From: an uncultured Eggerthellaceae bacterium
Lineage (GTDB): Bacteria > Actinomycetota > Coriobacteriia > Coriobacteriales > Eggerthellaceae
Reading direction: 5' to 3'
Assembly (NCBI GenBank): GCA_947565185.1
Contig: CANODU010000013.1
Coordinates: 1-32,950 of the forward strand
Length of the DNA: 32,950 nt
The translations under genes were made by a program, and so were the position numbers. The notes under the pieces are model-generated. The model was not told the origin of the DNA. It did no database searches and worked only from the letters and a program-made list of their open reading frames with translations. Below, one piece after another: positions 1 through 8,429 of this stretch; position 1 is the stretch's first letter; each line of letters begins with the position of its first letter.

Positions 1-1
1 G

Positions 2-3000
2 GTCTCTCATTGCCTCGGATTGGGAACGCCTTGCAATAATAATGTGGCTCGTCTAGCCAATATGACTGCTCCGGCCGAGACCGCTTTCGAGAACTGCTAC
101 GAGGATATTTCGATCGATGTTGGAAAATCGCTTTTCGGGGATGCGGTGCCTGGCATCAAGTATGCGCGAACGGACTTAGGGTTCTTGCACCATATTAGCA
201 ATGAGCTCAAAGAGATCCTCTATACGTTCCCCATGCTGCGCTACAACTCTGAGCTTTACCAGAATCTTGGCTTCAATGATGATGTCTGGGAGTTTGATCC
301 GACAATACAGGTTGGGTATCCCATGTTGCGCTACAGAGGGGATAAGGCAGCTTTTTCGCAGTACGACCTTGACATAGTGATCGATTATAAGAACGAGAAG
401 CTTATATGTTCGGGAAGCGATTTCGACAAATCCAAGTACATTTGCCTGCACAACCTGCCATTTAGAAGCCTCAGGGATTATCCTGGTTCGGGCATATACA
501 AGGGCGATTGGCAGAACGCAAACTACGCATCTGCCACAACGCCCTTTGGGATGATGTCAGAGGATGAGAACAGTCTCGATCTTTCTGAGATCATCGAATA
601 CGAGGGCTTCAAGAATGCAGAGACCGAATTCAAGGGCACGCGCTCTGTGAGCTTGTACTTTGAATCTCGTTTTTCAGGGAAAAGCTACACCTTTACAAAG
701 ACGATCGAGCTTCCCCCGCGCTTGGAAAACGGGTATGCGGGCAACATCAAGGGCGTTCGCGCGAATTCCAAGGGTGTGGGCGCCATCCATGTGCTGACGG
801 TGGGTCCCGGTCTCATGCCTGCTCTTGAGTACAGGCCAGTTGCGGATTCTGGTGCTGATGCCGTCACGGATGCCGACACGGGCGAAGATGCCGGCGCCGA
901 GGGAGTAGCGTCGGACGAATGGATTCCGATCACAGCGTCGTCCACGGAGGTCCCGGCAGGAACATATGAGGTGCGCCTGGCTGCGACTGACAGCTCGTTC
1001 GCGTCCTATCCATCGACGGTCGTGGTTGACGAATACGACCCCGATGCGGTCACGTTCCCGCTCGTCCTTGACCCGAAGGGCGGTACCTGGGCAGAGGGCT
1101 TCGATGCTCCCGACACCTACAACAATGAGCAGACCACAACGCTTCCCGTTGCGAGCGACATCGTCCGGAGGGGATATGCCTTTGCGGGTTGGTATGCCAA
1201 TGAAGCTCTGGTTGGCAATCCCCAAACTGAGATCCCGGCGGCATCAGATGAGGCGTTGACGTTCTATGCTCGATGGACGCCCAATGTATACAACGTAGAG
1301 CTTGACCTGGATGGCGGGCATATAGCCCAAGGCGACAACGTGACGAGCTATACCTTCGGCACAGGAGCGCAGCTTCCGATCCCTGCGAAAGAGAGCTATG
1401 AGTTCGGAGGATGGTACGAGGATCCCTCCTTCGAAGGCGATCCGGTGACTGCCGTTGGGCAGGACGACATCGGGGATAAGCATTATGTGGCCAAGTGGTA
1501 CAGACCGGTGTTCAATGTGACCTTAGAGCCTGGCGAAGGTACATTCGTGGAAGGCGTGGATCCTTCGTTCACGTATGAGGGTGGCGTGGCGATGAACTTG
1601 CCCGGTGCCGACCAGCTGTTCTACGAGGGGCATACCTTTGCAGGTTGGTTCGAGGATCCCGCGTTCAGCGGACTGCCTGTCAGCACCATTCCATCCGAGG
1701 CGAGAGGTGATAAGCGCTATTTCGCCAAGTGGGATCTTGGCATCTACTCCATCACCTTCTCGGGGAATGGGGGAACGCTCGGCTTCGAGCAGACAGGCGT
1801 GTCGTCTTACACCTATGGCACTCCTGTGACGCTTCCGCTCTATGAGCGTCCAGGGTACGAGTTCTTGGGTTGGTACGATAATGCGGAATTCGCTGGTAGC
1901 GCGATAACAGAAGTGAGCGCAGGGCAAAGCGGGGACAAGCACTACTACGCGAAGTGGGCGCCCAAGACGTATGAGATCTCATACAACATGGGCACGGATA
2001 GCACGGGCGCAACTCCTCCCGACACCATCGATGTGTCTGCGTATGAGAGCTATCAGACAGGCAACGCTGCTTTCCAGCTTCCCGGAGCCGATGTGATGCA
2101 ATGGGAGGACCACACCTTCGCCGGCTGGCATGAGCAGGCAGATCTGTCAGATGCGCCGATCATGGAGCTTGCTGCTGGCGCGTATGGAGATAAGAACCTT
2201 TACGCTGCTTGGGTTGGCGGCAATGCGTGCGTGCTCTTGTTCCACGAGAATGGTGGCTCCTTCCTCTCTGAGCTTCAAACCGTCTTCGAATTCGGCGCAG
2301 ACGGATATCAGATCGGTGATGAGGTCGTGCTTCCGGGTGCGGAGGACATCGATCGCGCGGGCTATGTCTTCGAAGGCTGGTTTGCGGATGCGGCATGCAG
2401 CGGCGCTCCCCTTGAGAGCGTGCAGCTTGCAAAGGGGGTCATCGACCTGCATGCGAAATGGAGCATCCAGGAATATGCGATCTCCTATGAGCTGGATGGT
2501 GGTGCATGGGTAGCTGGCTTCACTCCTCCTTCAAGCTACACCGTTGAATGTGAAGACATCACGTTGCCCAGTGCTTATGATGTCGTGCGCGAAGGTTGCG
2601 ACTTCATCGGATGGTATGAGGATGCTGAGATATCGGGGCAGCCGGTGACAGCCATTCCGGGAGGGAGCGCGGGAGATAAGGTGCTCTATGCCAGCTGGCA
2701 AGAGCGGAGCGATCCCGATCCAGGGCCTGATCCAGGACCCGATCCAGGGCCTGACCCGGGGCCTGAAACCCCGGAGCTGAAGATCATCTCCGTGGCTGTT
2801 GGTGGCATGGCAAGCCAGCAGATAGCATGGGATGAGACGGGGTATGCCAAGATCACGATGCCACGATCGAAGATGCCCACGAAGCCTGAGGATTTCGATA
2901 TCCAGGTGCCTGATGGCGTGGATTGCATCATCACCAAGCGCGAGCGCTCTCTGTTCCATTGGCTCGCGCGATTCGTGAGCCTCCAGGCCGATGGGGACGA

Positions 3001-3466
3001 GTCAGTGCTTTGGGATATCTTGCTGCGCGACCATAGCACCCCTCCTGTAGAGCGCTCTTACACCTTGGAGATCGTGCCGCAGGATGAGGATCCGGATCCG
3101 CCCACGCCGCCTATCGGTCCCGATCAACCGGATGATCCTGATAAGCCAGATGATCCGACGGTGGATCCTCCTGTGGGCCCGACTGATCCAGGTGATCCTG
3201 CTGATCCCGCCGATCCTGCGAATCCTCCAGCTGACCCGGCAGATCCCCAGGATCCGCAGCAGCCGAGCACGCCACCGGTTGGAAACGATGCAACGGGCGG
3301 TGGGTCAGGCTCAGGCGGCAAGGGTTCTGGCAATGCATCCGGCAATCTGGCTCAAACCGGAGATGATGCCGCGTTCTTCTTGGTGATCGCTCTCTGTGCG
3401 AGTGCAGCTGCGATCGTCGTATGCTGCCGCGCGCGCATCAAGCGTATCAAGGGGACGGAGGAGTGA
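2..3466 (+). CDS. Cell-wall-anchored InlB B-repeat surface protein (5' partial)
   Basis: This is a large secreted surface protein, probably sortase-anchored and facing the host or neighbouring cells. The frame is open from base 2, and the first possible start (TTG at 20) has no ribosome binding site, so the true start and signal peptide lie outside the window. In order it has about 345 residues with no domain I recognise, seven InlB/Listeria-Bacteroides-type repeats (1055-2698) with recurring GWY and AKW motifs, a DPGP linker (2711-2764), a short folded segment, a second Pro/Asp-rich linker (about 3086-3288), a Gly/Ser stretch, LAQTG at 3347-3361, a hydrophobic helix and a basic tail (RARIKRIK). 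LAQTG is a variant of LPXTG. The architecture is typical of adhesins, but the ligand cannot be told from sequence. No obvious partner gene lies downstream; the next gene is convergent. Confidence 0.9.
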   Translation, partial: VSHCLGLGTPCNNNVARLANMTAPAETAFENCYEDISIDVGKSLFGDAVPGIKYARTDLGFLHHISNELKEILYTFPMLRYNSELYQNLGFNDDVWEFDPTIQVGYPMLRYRGDKAAFSQYDLDIVIDYKNEKLICSGSDFDKSKYICLHNLPFRSLRDYPGSGIYKGDWQNANYASATTPFGMMSEDENSLDLSEIIEYEGFKNAETEFKGTRSVSLYFESRFSGKSYTFTKTIELPPRLENGYAGNIKGVRANSKGVGAIHVLTVGPGLMPALEYRPVADSGADAVTDADTGEDAGAEGVASDEWIPITASSTEVPAGTYEVRLAATDSSFASYPSTVVVDEYDPDAVTFPLVLDPKGGTWAEGFDAPDTYNNEQTTTLPVASDIVRRGYAFAGWYANEALVGNPQTEIPAASDEALTFYARWTPNVYNVELDLDGGHIAQGDNVTSYTFGTGAQLPIPAKESYEFGGWYEDPSFEGDPVTAVGQDDIGDKHYVAKWYRPVFNVTLEPGEGTFVEGVDPSFTYEGGVAMNLPGADQLFYEGHTFAGWFEDPAFSGLPVSTIPSEARGDKRYFAKWDLGIYSITFSGNGGTLGFEQTGVSSYTYGTPVTLPLYERPGYEFLGWYDNAEFAGSAITEVSAGQSGDKHYYAKWAPKTYEISYNMGTDSTGATPPDTIDVSAYESYQTGNAAFQLPGADVMQWEDHTFAGWHEQADLSDAPIMELAAGAYGDKNLYAAWVGGNACVLLFHENGGSFLSELQTVFEFGADGYQIGDEVVLPGAEDIDRAGYVFEGWFADAACSGAPLESVQLAKGVIDLHAKWSIQEYAISYELDGGAWVAGFTPPSSYTVECEDITLPSAYDVVREGCDFIGWYEDAEISGQPVTAIPGGSAGDKVLYASWQERSDPDPGPDPGPDPGPDPGPETPELKIISVAVGGMASQQIAWDETGYAKITMPRSKMPTKPEDFDIQVPDGVDCIITKRERSLFHWLARFVSLQADGDESVLWDILLRDHSTPPVERSYTLEIVPQDEDPDPPTPPIGPDQPDDPDKPDDPTVDPPVGPTDPGDPADPADPANPPADPADPQDPQQPSTPPVGNDATGGGSGSGGKGSGNASGNLAQTGDDAAFFLVIALCASAAAIVVCCRARIKRIKGTEE
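1055..2698 (+). repeat. Seven tandem InlB B-type (Flg_new) repeat units
   Basis: Seven degenerate units of about 75-80 codons encode the pattern (Y/F)-x-(V/I)-x-(L/F)-x2-(G/N)GG, a central LP, then a GY/GHxFxGW motif and a terminal Y(Y/F/V)AKW or close variant. The units end at FYARW, YVAKW, YFAKW, YYAKW, LYAAW, LHAKW and LYASW. They differ enough at protein level to be old duplications, so recent slippage is unlikely. Such repeats act as a rigid stalk or a protein-interaction module in bacterial surface proteins. Confidence 0.85.
2711..2764 (+). repeat. DPGP codon repeat (linker)
   Basis: A 12-base period encodes DP followed by four DPGP units between the last InlB-type repeat and the next folded segment. 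It is an extended, flexible wall-spanning linker and a likely site of length variation between strains. Confidence 0.7.
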
Positions 3467-3555
3467 TACGCGCGTTCGGTCGCTTTTGCTGTTTTTAAAT
3501 TTCGGATCGATCCTGTTTCGATCGGAATGAGATCGTATGCAGCCGGTTGGTGCTT

Positions 3556-3595
3556 AGATCTGCAGATCGCTCTTGATGCTTTGGCTTGCAGATCT
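3556..3595. repeat. Inverted repeat AGATCTGCA / TGCAGATCT in a convergent gap
   Basis: The 192-base gap between the surface protein and the convergent LysR gene holds a perfect 9-base inverted repeat (3556-3564 and 3587-3595) with a 22-base loop. A weaker hairpin (3501-3510 with 3518-3527, one G-G mismatch) sits nearby. Neither is followed by a T-run, so a role as terminator is only a guess. Confidence 0.3.
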
Positions 3596-3658
3596 ATCCT
3601 GAAGTAGCTTCGTGTCAGTCGTGGCAACCATAGGTGCGCTATGTCTCAGGGATGGGCG

Positions 3659-4555
3659 TCACTCTTTCCTTCTCGTGATATTTTGGAAGGATTCTCGTGC
3701 AAGATCGAGAAAGCGCCGGGCTACAGGTGAGAGGGATCCGTTCCTTCGCCATGTTAGATACAGCGTGGTTTCGAGCACTGGCGTGAGCGGCCTGAACGCA
3801 AGCCCGCTCCCCTCGCTTGTGTTGACGATGTTGTCCAGCGCGAGCAGGTATCCAAGCCCTTCTTTCACGAACACGGCTCCATTGTAGGCAAGACCGAACG
3901 ATCCTTCGAGACGGAGACGCTTGAACCGCTTTCCGCACCAGCGGGGAATATCGCGTTTCCAAGCCTGCGCCGAGCAGAGCAGAGGAAGGCCGATGAGGTC
4001 GTCGAACGTTACCGCTTCTTTCTTGACCAGCATGCAGTCGGCCGGCATGACGAGGCCCCATCGGTCCTTCTCGGGAAATGGGAGCCATTCGTATTTCGTT
4101 TCATCAGGCTTCTCGGCCAAGACGGCGAAGTCGATGATCCCCTTGTCCAGCTTATCGGTCACTTGCATCGATACTCCGCTGATGACGTGGTATTCAAGAC
4201 CGGGGCACTCCTCCTTGAGATGTTTGACCTCGGCTGCGAGATGACGGATCTGGCATGACTCCGCCAACCCAAAATAGAGACTTCCGCTCTCTAAGTGGCT
4301 AAGCGAGATGAACCTGCTCTCCATGCGATCAGCCAGCGCGATGACATCGGCAGCTTCCTCGCGAAGAAGCTGCCCCTCGTCGGTGAGCCGGATGCCCGCG
4401 CTTTGGCGTATGAAGAGCTTCTGATGAAGCTCTATTTCGAGTGCTTTCATTTGCTTCGAAAGCGTTGGTTGCGTGATGTGAAGCTGTTCGGCGGCGCGCG
4501 TCATGTTGCCTTCTTCGGCAAGCACTAAGAACCATCGAAGCTCTTTGAGTTCCAT
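3659..4555 (-). CDS. LysR-family transcriptional regulator
   Basis: The protein has 298 residues, the usual length for LysR. The N-terminus (MELKELRWFLVLAEEGN, then TRAAEQLHITQPTLSKQ) is the classic LysR winged helix-turn-helix. The remainder is the periplasmic-binding-protein-like effector domain. The ATG is preceded by TAAGGAGG (4560-4567), which fixes the start. It is divergent from the hydrolase/acetyltransferase pair across 142 bases, the standard arrangement in which a LysR protein controls the facing operon and itself. The likely target is therefore the 4698-6252 unit. The effector is unknown. Confidence 0.92.
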   Translation of the reverse strand: MELKELRWFLVLAEEGNMTRAAEQLHITQPTLSKQMKALEIELHQKLFIRQSAGIRLTDEGQLLREEAADVIALADRMESRFISLSHLESGSLYFGLAESCQIRHLAAEVKHLKEECPGLEYHVISGVSMQVTDKLDKGIIDFAVLAEKPDETKYEWLPFPEKDRWGLVMPADCMLVKKEAVTFDDLIGLPLLCSAQAWKRDIPRWCGKRFKRLRLEGSFGLAYNGAVFVKEGLGYLLALDNIVNTSEGSGLAFRPLTPVLETTLYLTWRRNGSLSPVARRFLDLARESFQNITRRKE

Positions 4556-4656
4556 GGATCCTCCTTATGATCCTCGATTCCTTTCGATCCATAGTTATGC
4601 GTAAAAGGAATATTAGAAATAGAAACATGCAATCACAAGAATGATCTTTCGAAGAC

Positions 4657-4662
4657 TATGAT
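4657..4662 (+). promoter_or_regulatory. Possible -10 box (TATGAT) for the hydrolase operon
   Basis: TATGAT matches five of six -10 consensus bases and lies 35 bases before the hydrolase ATG, inside the LysR-controlled divergent gap. No good -35 is seen at 16-18 bases, which would suit an activator-dependent LysR target promoter. Confidence 0.3.
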
Positions 4663-4697
4663 CGTGCAGGAACCATTGAAGCGCAAAGGAGAAGAGC

Positions 4698-5681
4698 ATG
4701 CCCAAACTTGAGATAACCCCCATTTGGGACAAGGTGTTCCCCAAGAGCGATGAAGTCGATCACCGTAAAGTCACGTTCCATAACCGTTACGGCATCGAGC
4801 TTGCCGCAGACTTATACAAGCCCAAAGGCGCAACGGGCAAGCTTCCCGCGATCGCTTTGAGCGGTCCTTTTGGAGCAGTCAAGGAGCAATCAAGCGGACA
4901 CTATGCCCAACACCTTGCCGAACAGGGATTCCTGACCATCGTGTTCGACCCCTCATTCACTGGTGAGAGCGGCGGGAGCCCTCGTTATGTGGCATCTCCG
5001 GATATCAATACCGAAGACTTCAGCGCAGCAGTGGACTATCTAGCAACGAGCGACGAGGTTGACGCAGGCCGCATCGGGATCCTCGGCGTGTGTGGGTGGG
5101 GTGGCATGGCGGTGAGTGCAGCCATCAATGACCCACGCATCAAGGCGACGTGTGCGGTGACCATGTACGACATGAGCCGCGTGAACGCGAACGGCTACTT
5201 CGATGGCGAAGATAGCGCGGCCGCTCGCAATAAGAAGCGCGCCCAGATGTGCGAGCAGCGAACGGTTGATTACGCAACAGGGGATTGCAAGCGTGGTGGC
5301 GGGGTCATCGATCCGCTTCCCGAAGATGCTCCTCAGTTCGTGAAAGACTATCATGACTACTATAAGACGCCACGCGGATACCATGCGCGCTCGCTCAACT
5401 CCAACGATGGTTGGAACGTGACCTCCAACCTTCCCTTCCTGAATTTCCCGCTGCTGACCTACGCGAACGAGATCGAGGGGCCTGTCTTGCTCGTCCATGG
5501 CGAGAAGGCTCATTCGCTCTACTTCAGCGAAGACGCCTATAAGATGCTCGAAGATGGCATCAACCCGGAGAATAAAGAGCTTCTCGTGATCCCCGGTGCC
5601 ACTCACTGCGACCTCTACGATAACGATGAGTACATTCCGTGGGATGAACTGCGAGATTTCTTCAAGAAGCATCTAGGGTAG
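4698..5681 (+). CDS. Alpha/beta hydrolase with a Cys nucleophile elbow
   Basis: This 327-residue alpha/beta hydrolase is of the COG1073/dienelactone-hydrolase-like type. The nucleophile elbow is G-V-C-G-W-G (Cys132), where many hydrolases carry Ser. The probable catalytic His is His303 (GATHC). [13 protein letters not shown] segment sits where the acid residue normally lies. From memory, GxCGWGG plus GEKAHS is a recurring signature of one uncharacterised hydrolase group, so the Cys is probably native to the family. There is no signal peptide, so it is cytoplasmic. AAAGGAG lies six bases before the ATG. Seven bases separate it from the acetyltransferase, so the two are co-transcribed and divergent from LysR. 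The substrate is unknown; an ester or lactone is likely. Confidence 0.85.
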   Translation: MPKLEITPIWDKVFPKSDEVDHRKVTFHNRYGIELAADLYKPKGATGKLPAIALSGPFGAVKEQSSGHYAQHLAEQGFLTIVFDPSFTGESGGSPRYVASPDINTEDFSAAVDYLATSDEVDAGRIGILGVCGWGGMAVSAAINDPRIKATCAVTMYDMSRVNANGYFDGEDSAAARNKKRAQMCEQRTVDYATGDCKRGGGVIDPLPEDAPQFVKDYHDYYKTPRGYHARSLNSNDGWNVTSNLPFLNFPLLTYANEIEGPVLLVHGEKAHSLYFSEDAYKMLEDGINPENKELLVIPGATHCDLYDNDEYIPWDELRDFFKKHLG

Positions 5682-5688
5682 GTGCACT

Positions 5689-6252
5689 ATGGACATAGAG
5701 CAGTATCTTGATCGTCTGAACAGTGGGCAGCGCATCTGTGCCGGCTCTGAGGCACACGAATTCATGCACGGCGTATCGCAGGATGCGATCCGCATCTGTG
5801 CTGAAATGAACTGCGGGTACCGCACACCTGCCGAACTTCGCGATCTCATGGCAGAGCTAACCGGGCGCCCCGTACCGGATGGCCTTACGCTGTTTCCTCC
5901 GTTCAATTCCGACTGTGGTCGCAATATCCATTTCGGACATACTGTGTTCATCAACAGCGGATGCAAGTTCCAGGATCAAGGTGGCATCTACTTCGGGGAC
6001 AGGGTGCTCGTGGGCCATAACGTAGTGCTGGCCACGCTGAACCATGACCTCGACCCTGCCCGGCGCGCCGATATGCTGCCCGCGCCCATTCATATCGGCG
6101 ATGATGTATGGATAGGATCTGGCAGCATCGTGCTTCCGGGTGTGACGATAGGTGAGGGCGCGGTGATCGCGGCCGGCGCGGTCGTCACGAAAGACGTGGA
6201 GGCACGCACGGTGGCAGGGGGCGTTCCTGCCAAGGCGATCAAAGCTTTGTGA
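5689..6252 (+). CDS. Sugar O-acetyltransferase, LacA/Maa (hexapeptide) family
   Basis: The protein has 187 residues, the normal length for maltose/galactoside O-acetyltransferases. The N-terminal helical Mac domain is followed by a left-handed beta-helix of hexapeptide repeats (for example [24 protein letters not shown]). The catalytic His is in [11 protein letters not shown]. It transfers acetyl from acetyl-CoA to a sugar hydroxyl, probably as a trimer in the cytoplasm. It lies seven bases after the hydrolase stop, so the pair may add and remove acyl groups in one pathway (inference). Confidence 0.9.
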   Translation: MDIEQYLDRLNSGQRICAGSEAHEFMHGVSQDAIRICAEMNCGYRTPAELRDLMAELTGRPVPDGLTLFPPFNSDCGRNIHFGHTVFINSGCKFQDQGGIYFGDRVLVGHNVVLATLNHDLDPARRADMLPAPIHIGDDVWIGSGSIVLPGVTIGEGAVIAAGAVVTKDVEARTVAGGVPAKAIKAL

Positions 6253-6267
6253 AACAGCTCTTTCAAA

Positions 6268-6296
6268 GGAACGCTCCGATGAGCTTGGAGCGTTCC
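6268..6296. terminator. Perfect 10-bp hairpin between convergent genes
   Basis: GGAACGCTCC (6268-6277) pairs perfectly with GGAGCGTTCC (6287-6296) around a 9-base loop. It lies 16 bases after the acetyltransferase stop and downstream of the convergent TetR gene, so it could end both transcripts. The T-tract is poor on both strands (only TTT on the minus side). Confidence 0.55.
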
Positions 6297-6379
6297 AAGA
6301 TCGCCCTTGTATCCGCATCAGCTCATATGATCATCCTCTTTGATGGTTGTGATGCGGGTTCTTGGATGAAGATGCGCTC

Positions 6380-7021
6380 TCAGCGTTCGGAGGCATGGTC
6401 AAGGCACATCTTCGCGAAGTCCGCGTAGGCCGCCTCGAACGTCCCCTCCGTTGGCGGAAGCCCCGCGAGGCGCATGGCCTCTGCGGTCCGTTCGGCGCAA
6501 TGGTAGTGGTTGTAGAGTCCAGGAGCCTGGTACAGAAGCTGCAGATACAGCTCATGTGCCTGCTCGGCATTGCAGCCTGCTTGCCTCTGCAAAAGCTCGT
6601 TTACGGGTTCGCTCATCTCAGCGAAGGAGCGTTTGAACTCCACCAGTCGCTCAAGCGACGCGTTCGATTCGATGATGGCGATGAGGATGTCTTGGTAGCG
6701 CAGGAATTCCGGATGCCTGCCTGCCGCCGTTGCCCATCCCTTTGCGAAGGCGGCATGATCCATCGGCGCATCGGAGAGGGCGGAGACAACGTCTTCCAGG
6801 AATGCACGGTTTGCGCGATTGTGCAAACCGAGGAATACCTCTTCTTGGGTGGCGGCGTACTTATAGAGATTCGAACGCGACCATCCAAGCTCCTTGGCGA
6901 TGAGCCCCATGTTGATCTCGTGGTAGGGAAGCTCGCGAAAAAGACCTTCTGCGGCATCCATGATAGCGTCCATCCGCTCTGCCTTCTGCTCGGGCGAGCG
7001 AGCGCGCTGGTAATCAGACAA
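6380..7021 (-). CDS. TetR-family transcriptional regulator
   Basis: This is a 213-residue TetR protein. The N-terminal helix-turn-helix is clear: DAIMDAAEGLFRELPYHEI, then LIAKELGWSRSNLYKY (recognition helix). The C-terminal ligand domain is of the TetR_C group that follows an F-L-R-Y-Q-type motif. A GAGGAGG motif inside the preceding small ORF's stop region lies 9 bases before the ATG, so translation is probably coupled to that ORF (gap three bases). It is the last gene of the minus-strand Sir2 cluster and may regulate it. The ligand is unknown. Confidence 0.88.
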   Translation of the reverse strand: MSDYQRARSPEQKAERMDAIMDAAEGLFRELPYHEINMGLIAKELGWSRSNLYKYAATQEEVFLGLHNRANRAFLEDVVSALSDAPMDHAAFAKGWATAAGRHPEFLRYQDILIAIIESNASLERLVEFKRSFAEMSEPVNELLQRQAGCNAEQAHELYLQLLYQAPGLYNHYHCAERTAEAMRLAGLPPTEGTFEAAYADFAKMCLDHASER

Positions 7022-7024
7022 GGT

Positions 7025-7117
7025 CTACCTCCTCTCGATCTCGTTCAGCTCATATGCCTGGCTTCCGAATCCGATCTCTTCCGCATATTCCAGTATATGC
7101 CTGCCGTTGAACTGCAT
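7025..7117 (-). CDS. 30-aa small ORF upstream of the TetR gene
   Basis: A short ORF begins MQFNGRH and ends NEIERR with a TAG stop. It has an excellent ribosome binding site (GGAGGAG six bases before ATG), and its own 3' end carries the SD for the TetR gene three bases downstream. It sits 34 bases after the 158-aa gene in the same orientation. It is soluble, mildly acidic and not Cys- or Trp-rich. It could be a genuine micropeptide, a coupling leader, or the remnant of a larger gene. I do not recognise it. Confidence 0.5.
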   Translation of the reverse strand: MQFNGRHILEYAEEIGFGSQAYELNEIERR

Positions 7118-7151
7118 GTCTCACTCCTCCGTCCCCGTGATACGCAGTTCC

Positions 7152-7628
7152 TTAGAGCAGGCCATGCTTGTCGTAAAGCGCGAGGACGCGCTGGTAGAAG
7201 AGCTTGTCCGCGAGGTACTGTTTGAAGGTTGCCGATCGCTCTTTTCCCTGTGCTTGCAGCTGTGCCATTTCGGCCTTCTTGCGCTCCATGTCATCCTGCA
7301 CGAAGCGGAGCATCTCTTCGAATGATCGCAACCGGCCCGTGGGTCCTTCAAGCAGCTTCTGCGCCATGCAGCGGACCTCTTGTGCGCTCAGCCCGATCGT
7401 GTTCTTGTTCAGATTGGCCGGGTTCATCTCTAGGATCTTCTTGAGCCATGCGTCGTGATAGCGCGAGGTGGAGTTGTATTGCCCAATGCGGTTCTGCGCC
7501 GTAGATACGCGCTCCCAGTTTCGGTGCGTTGGGTCGACTTTGTCATGATAGGCATAGGAGACGAACCATGTTGCGCCCATCGACGCAAGCCTCGATCCGC
7601 CTTCGAAAGGGTAGCTTTGCTGCGTCAT
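7152..7628 (-). CDS. Hypothetical protein coupled to Sir2
   Basis: This 158-residue protein matches no family I know. The N-terminal half is rich in aromatic residues (ATWFVSYAYHDK, RNWERVSTAQNRIGQYNS). The C-terminal half looks helical and charged, with a likely short coiled coil (FVQDDMERKKAEMAQLQAQ) before a terminal FYQRVLALYDKHGLL. It has no signal peptide or membrane segment. Its ATG overlaps the Sir2 stop codon as ATGA, so it is translationally coupled to the deacylase. This suggests it is a partner, a substrate carrier, or a second enzyme acting with it. Confidence 0.8.
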   Translation of the reverse strand: MTQQSYPFEGGSRLASMGATWFVSYAYHDKVDPTHRNWERVSTAQNRIGQYNSTSRYHDAWLKKILEMNPANLNKNTIGLSAQEVRCMAQKLLEGPTGRLRSFEEMLRFVQDDMERKKAEMAQLQAQGKERSATFKQYLADKLFYQRVLALYDKHGLL

Positions 7629-8362
7629 ATCAGCACCTCCCCGATGTTCTCCCGGAGACAGAGGTCAGCTGACTGGTCGGCAGGCGTGGCATCTCGATTG
7701 ATGATGGCCACGTGGTCGCCTTGGAAGTAGCGCAGGAGTCCGGCCGCTGGGTACACTGCCAAGGATGTCCCCGCCACGATGAGCAGCGAGGCGGCTGCGA
7801 TGGCGTCCACGGCCGCTTCGAGCGTTGTCTGATCAAGAGACTCTTCATAGAGGACCACATCAGGTTTGATGATGCCGCCGCAGGAGCACCGCGGGATGCC
7901 GTCATCAGCGGCGCGCGCCTCTAAGAGCTGGTCTACGGTGAATGGCGCATTGCATGCCATGCAATGGTTCCGATGCACGCTGCCATGGAGCTCTATCACC
8001 TGTCGGCTTCCCGCCGCTTGATGGAGCCCGTCGATGTTCTGGGTCACTACGGCTCGGCAGATGCCTGCCTGCTCCAATGCAGCCAGCTTCCGGTGGGCTT
8101 GATTCGGCTTTGCGTCCAGGGCTAGCATCCGTTCGCAATAGAAGTCATAGAACAGGGCGGGATGCGCGTCGAAGAAGCTGCGCGACACCATCACCTCAGG
8201 CGGATAGGGGTAGGCGCTCTTCTGTGCATACAGGCCATCAGCGCTGCGGAAGTCAGGGATGCCGCTTTCCGTAGACACGCCCGCGCCGCCGAAGAAGACC
8301 AAGCCACCTGGTGGACAAGCGTCTATCCACGTGCGCAGCTGAGCTGCCCCTTCGCTTGTCAT
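7625..8362 (-). CDS. Sir2-family NAD-dependent protein deacylase
   Basis: The protein has 245 residues, the size of bacterial CobB/NpdA sirtuins. It removes acyl groups from lysine using NAD+, giving O-acyl-ADP-ribose and nicotinamide. Visible motifs are the NAD site GAGVSTESGIPDFRS (26-40), TQNIDGLH (107-114), catalytic His126 in ELHGS, the zinc ligands Cys134, Cys137, Cys159 and Cys161, and GTSLAVYPA. The start at 8362 is chosen because AAAGGAGGG (8366-8374) precedes it. The longer reading frame to 8452 runs into the neighbouring gene. The domain is complete and stands alone, with no fused macrodomain. The gene is coupled to the 158-aa protein downstream. Confidence 0.93.
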   Translation of the reverse strand: MTSEGAAQLRTWIDACPPGGLVFFGGAGVSTESGIPDFRSADGLYAQKSAYPYPPEVMVSRSFFDAHPALFYDFYCERMLALDAKPNQAHRKLAALEQAGICRAVVTQNIDGLHQAAGSRQVIELHGSVHRNHCMACNAPFTVDQLLEARAADDGIPRCSCGGIIKPDVVLYEESLDQTTLEAAVDAIAAASLLIVAGTSLAVYPAAGLLRYFQGDHVAIINRDATPADQSADLCLRENIGEVLI

Positions 8363-8429
8363 GGTCCCTCCTTTTAGGTTCTGTGGATGCGGGCATGGAA
8401 CGATGGTGGACATTCTAGAGCACGAGAGC

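Noticed and set aside
6362-7225. 287-codon plus-strand frame over the TetR gene
   Set aside because: The minus strand carries a clear TetR protein with an SD. The plus frame lacks a start site and domain features.
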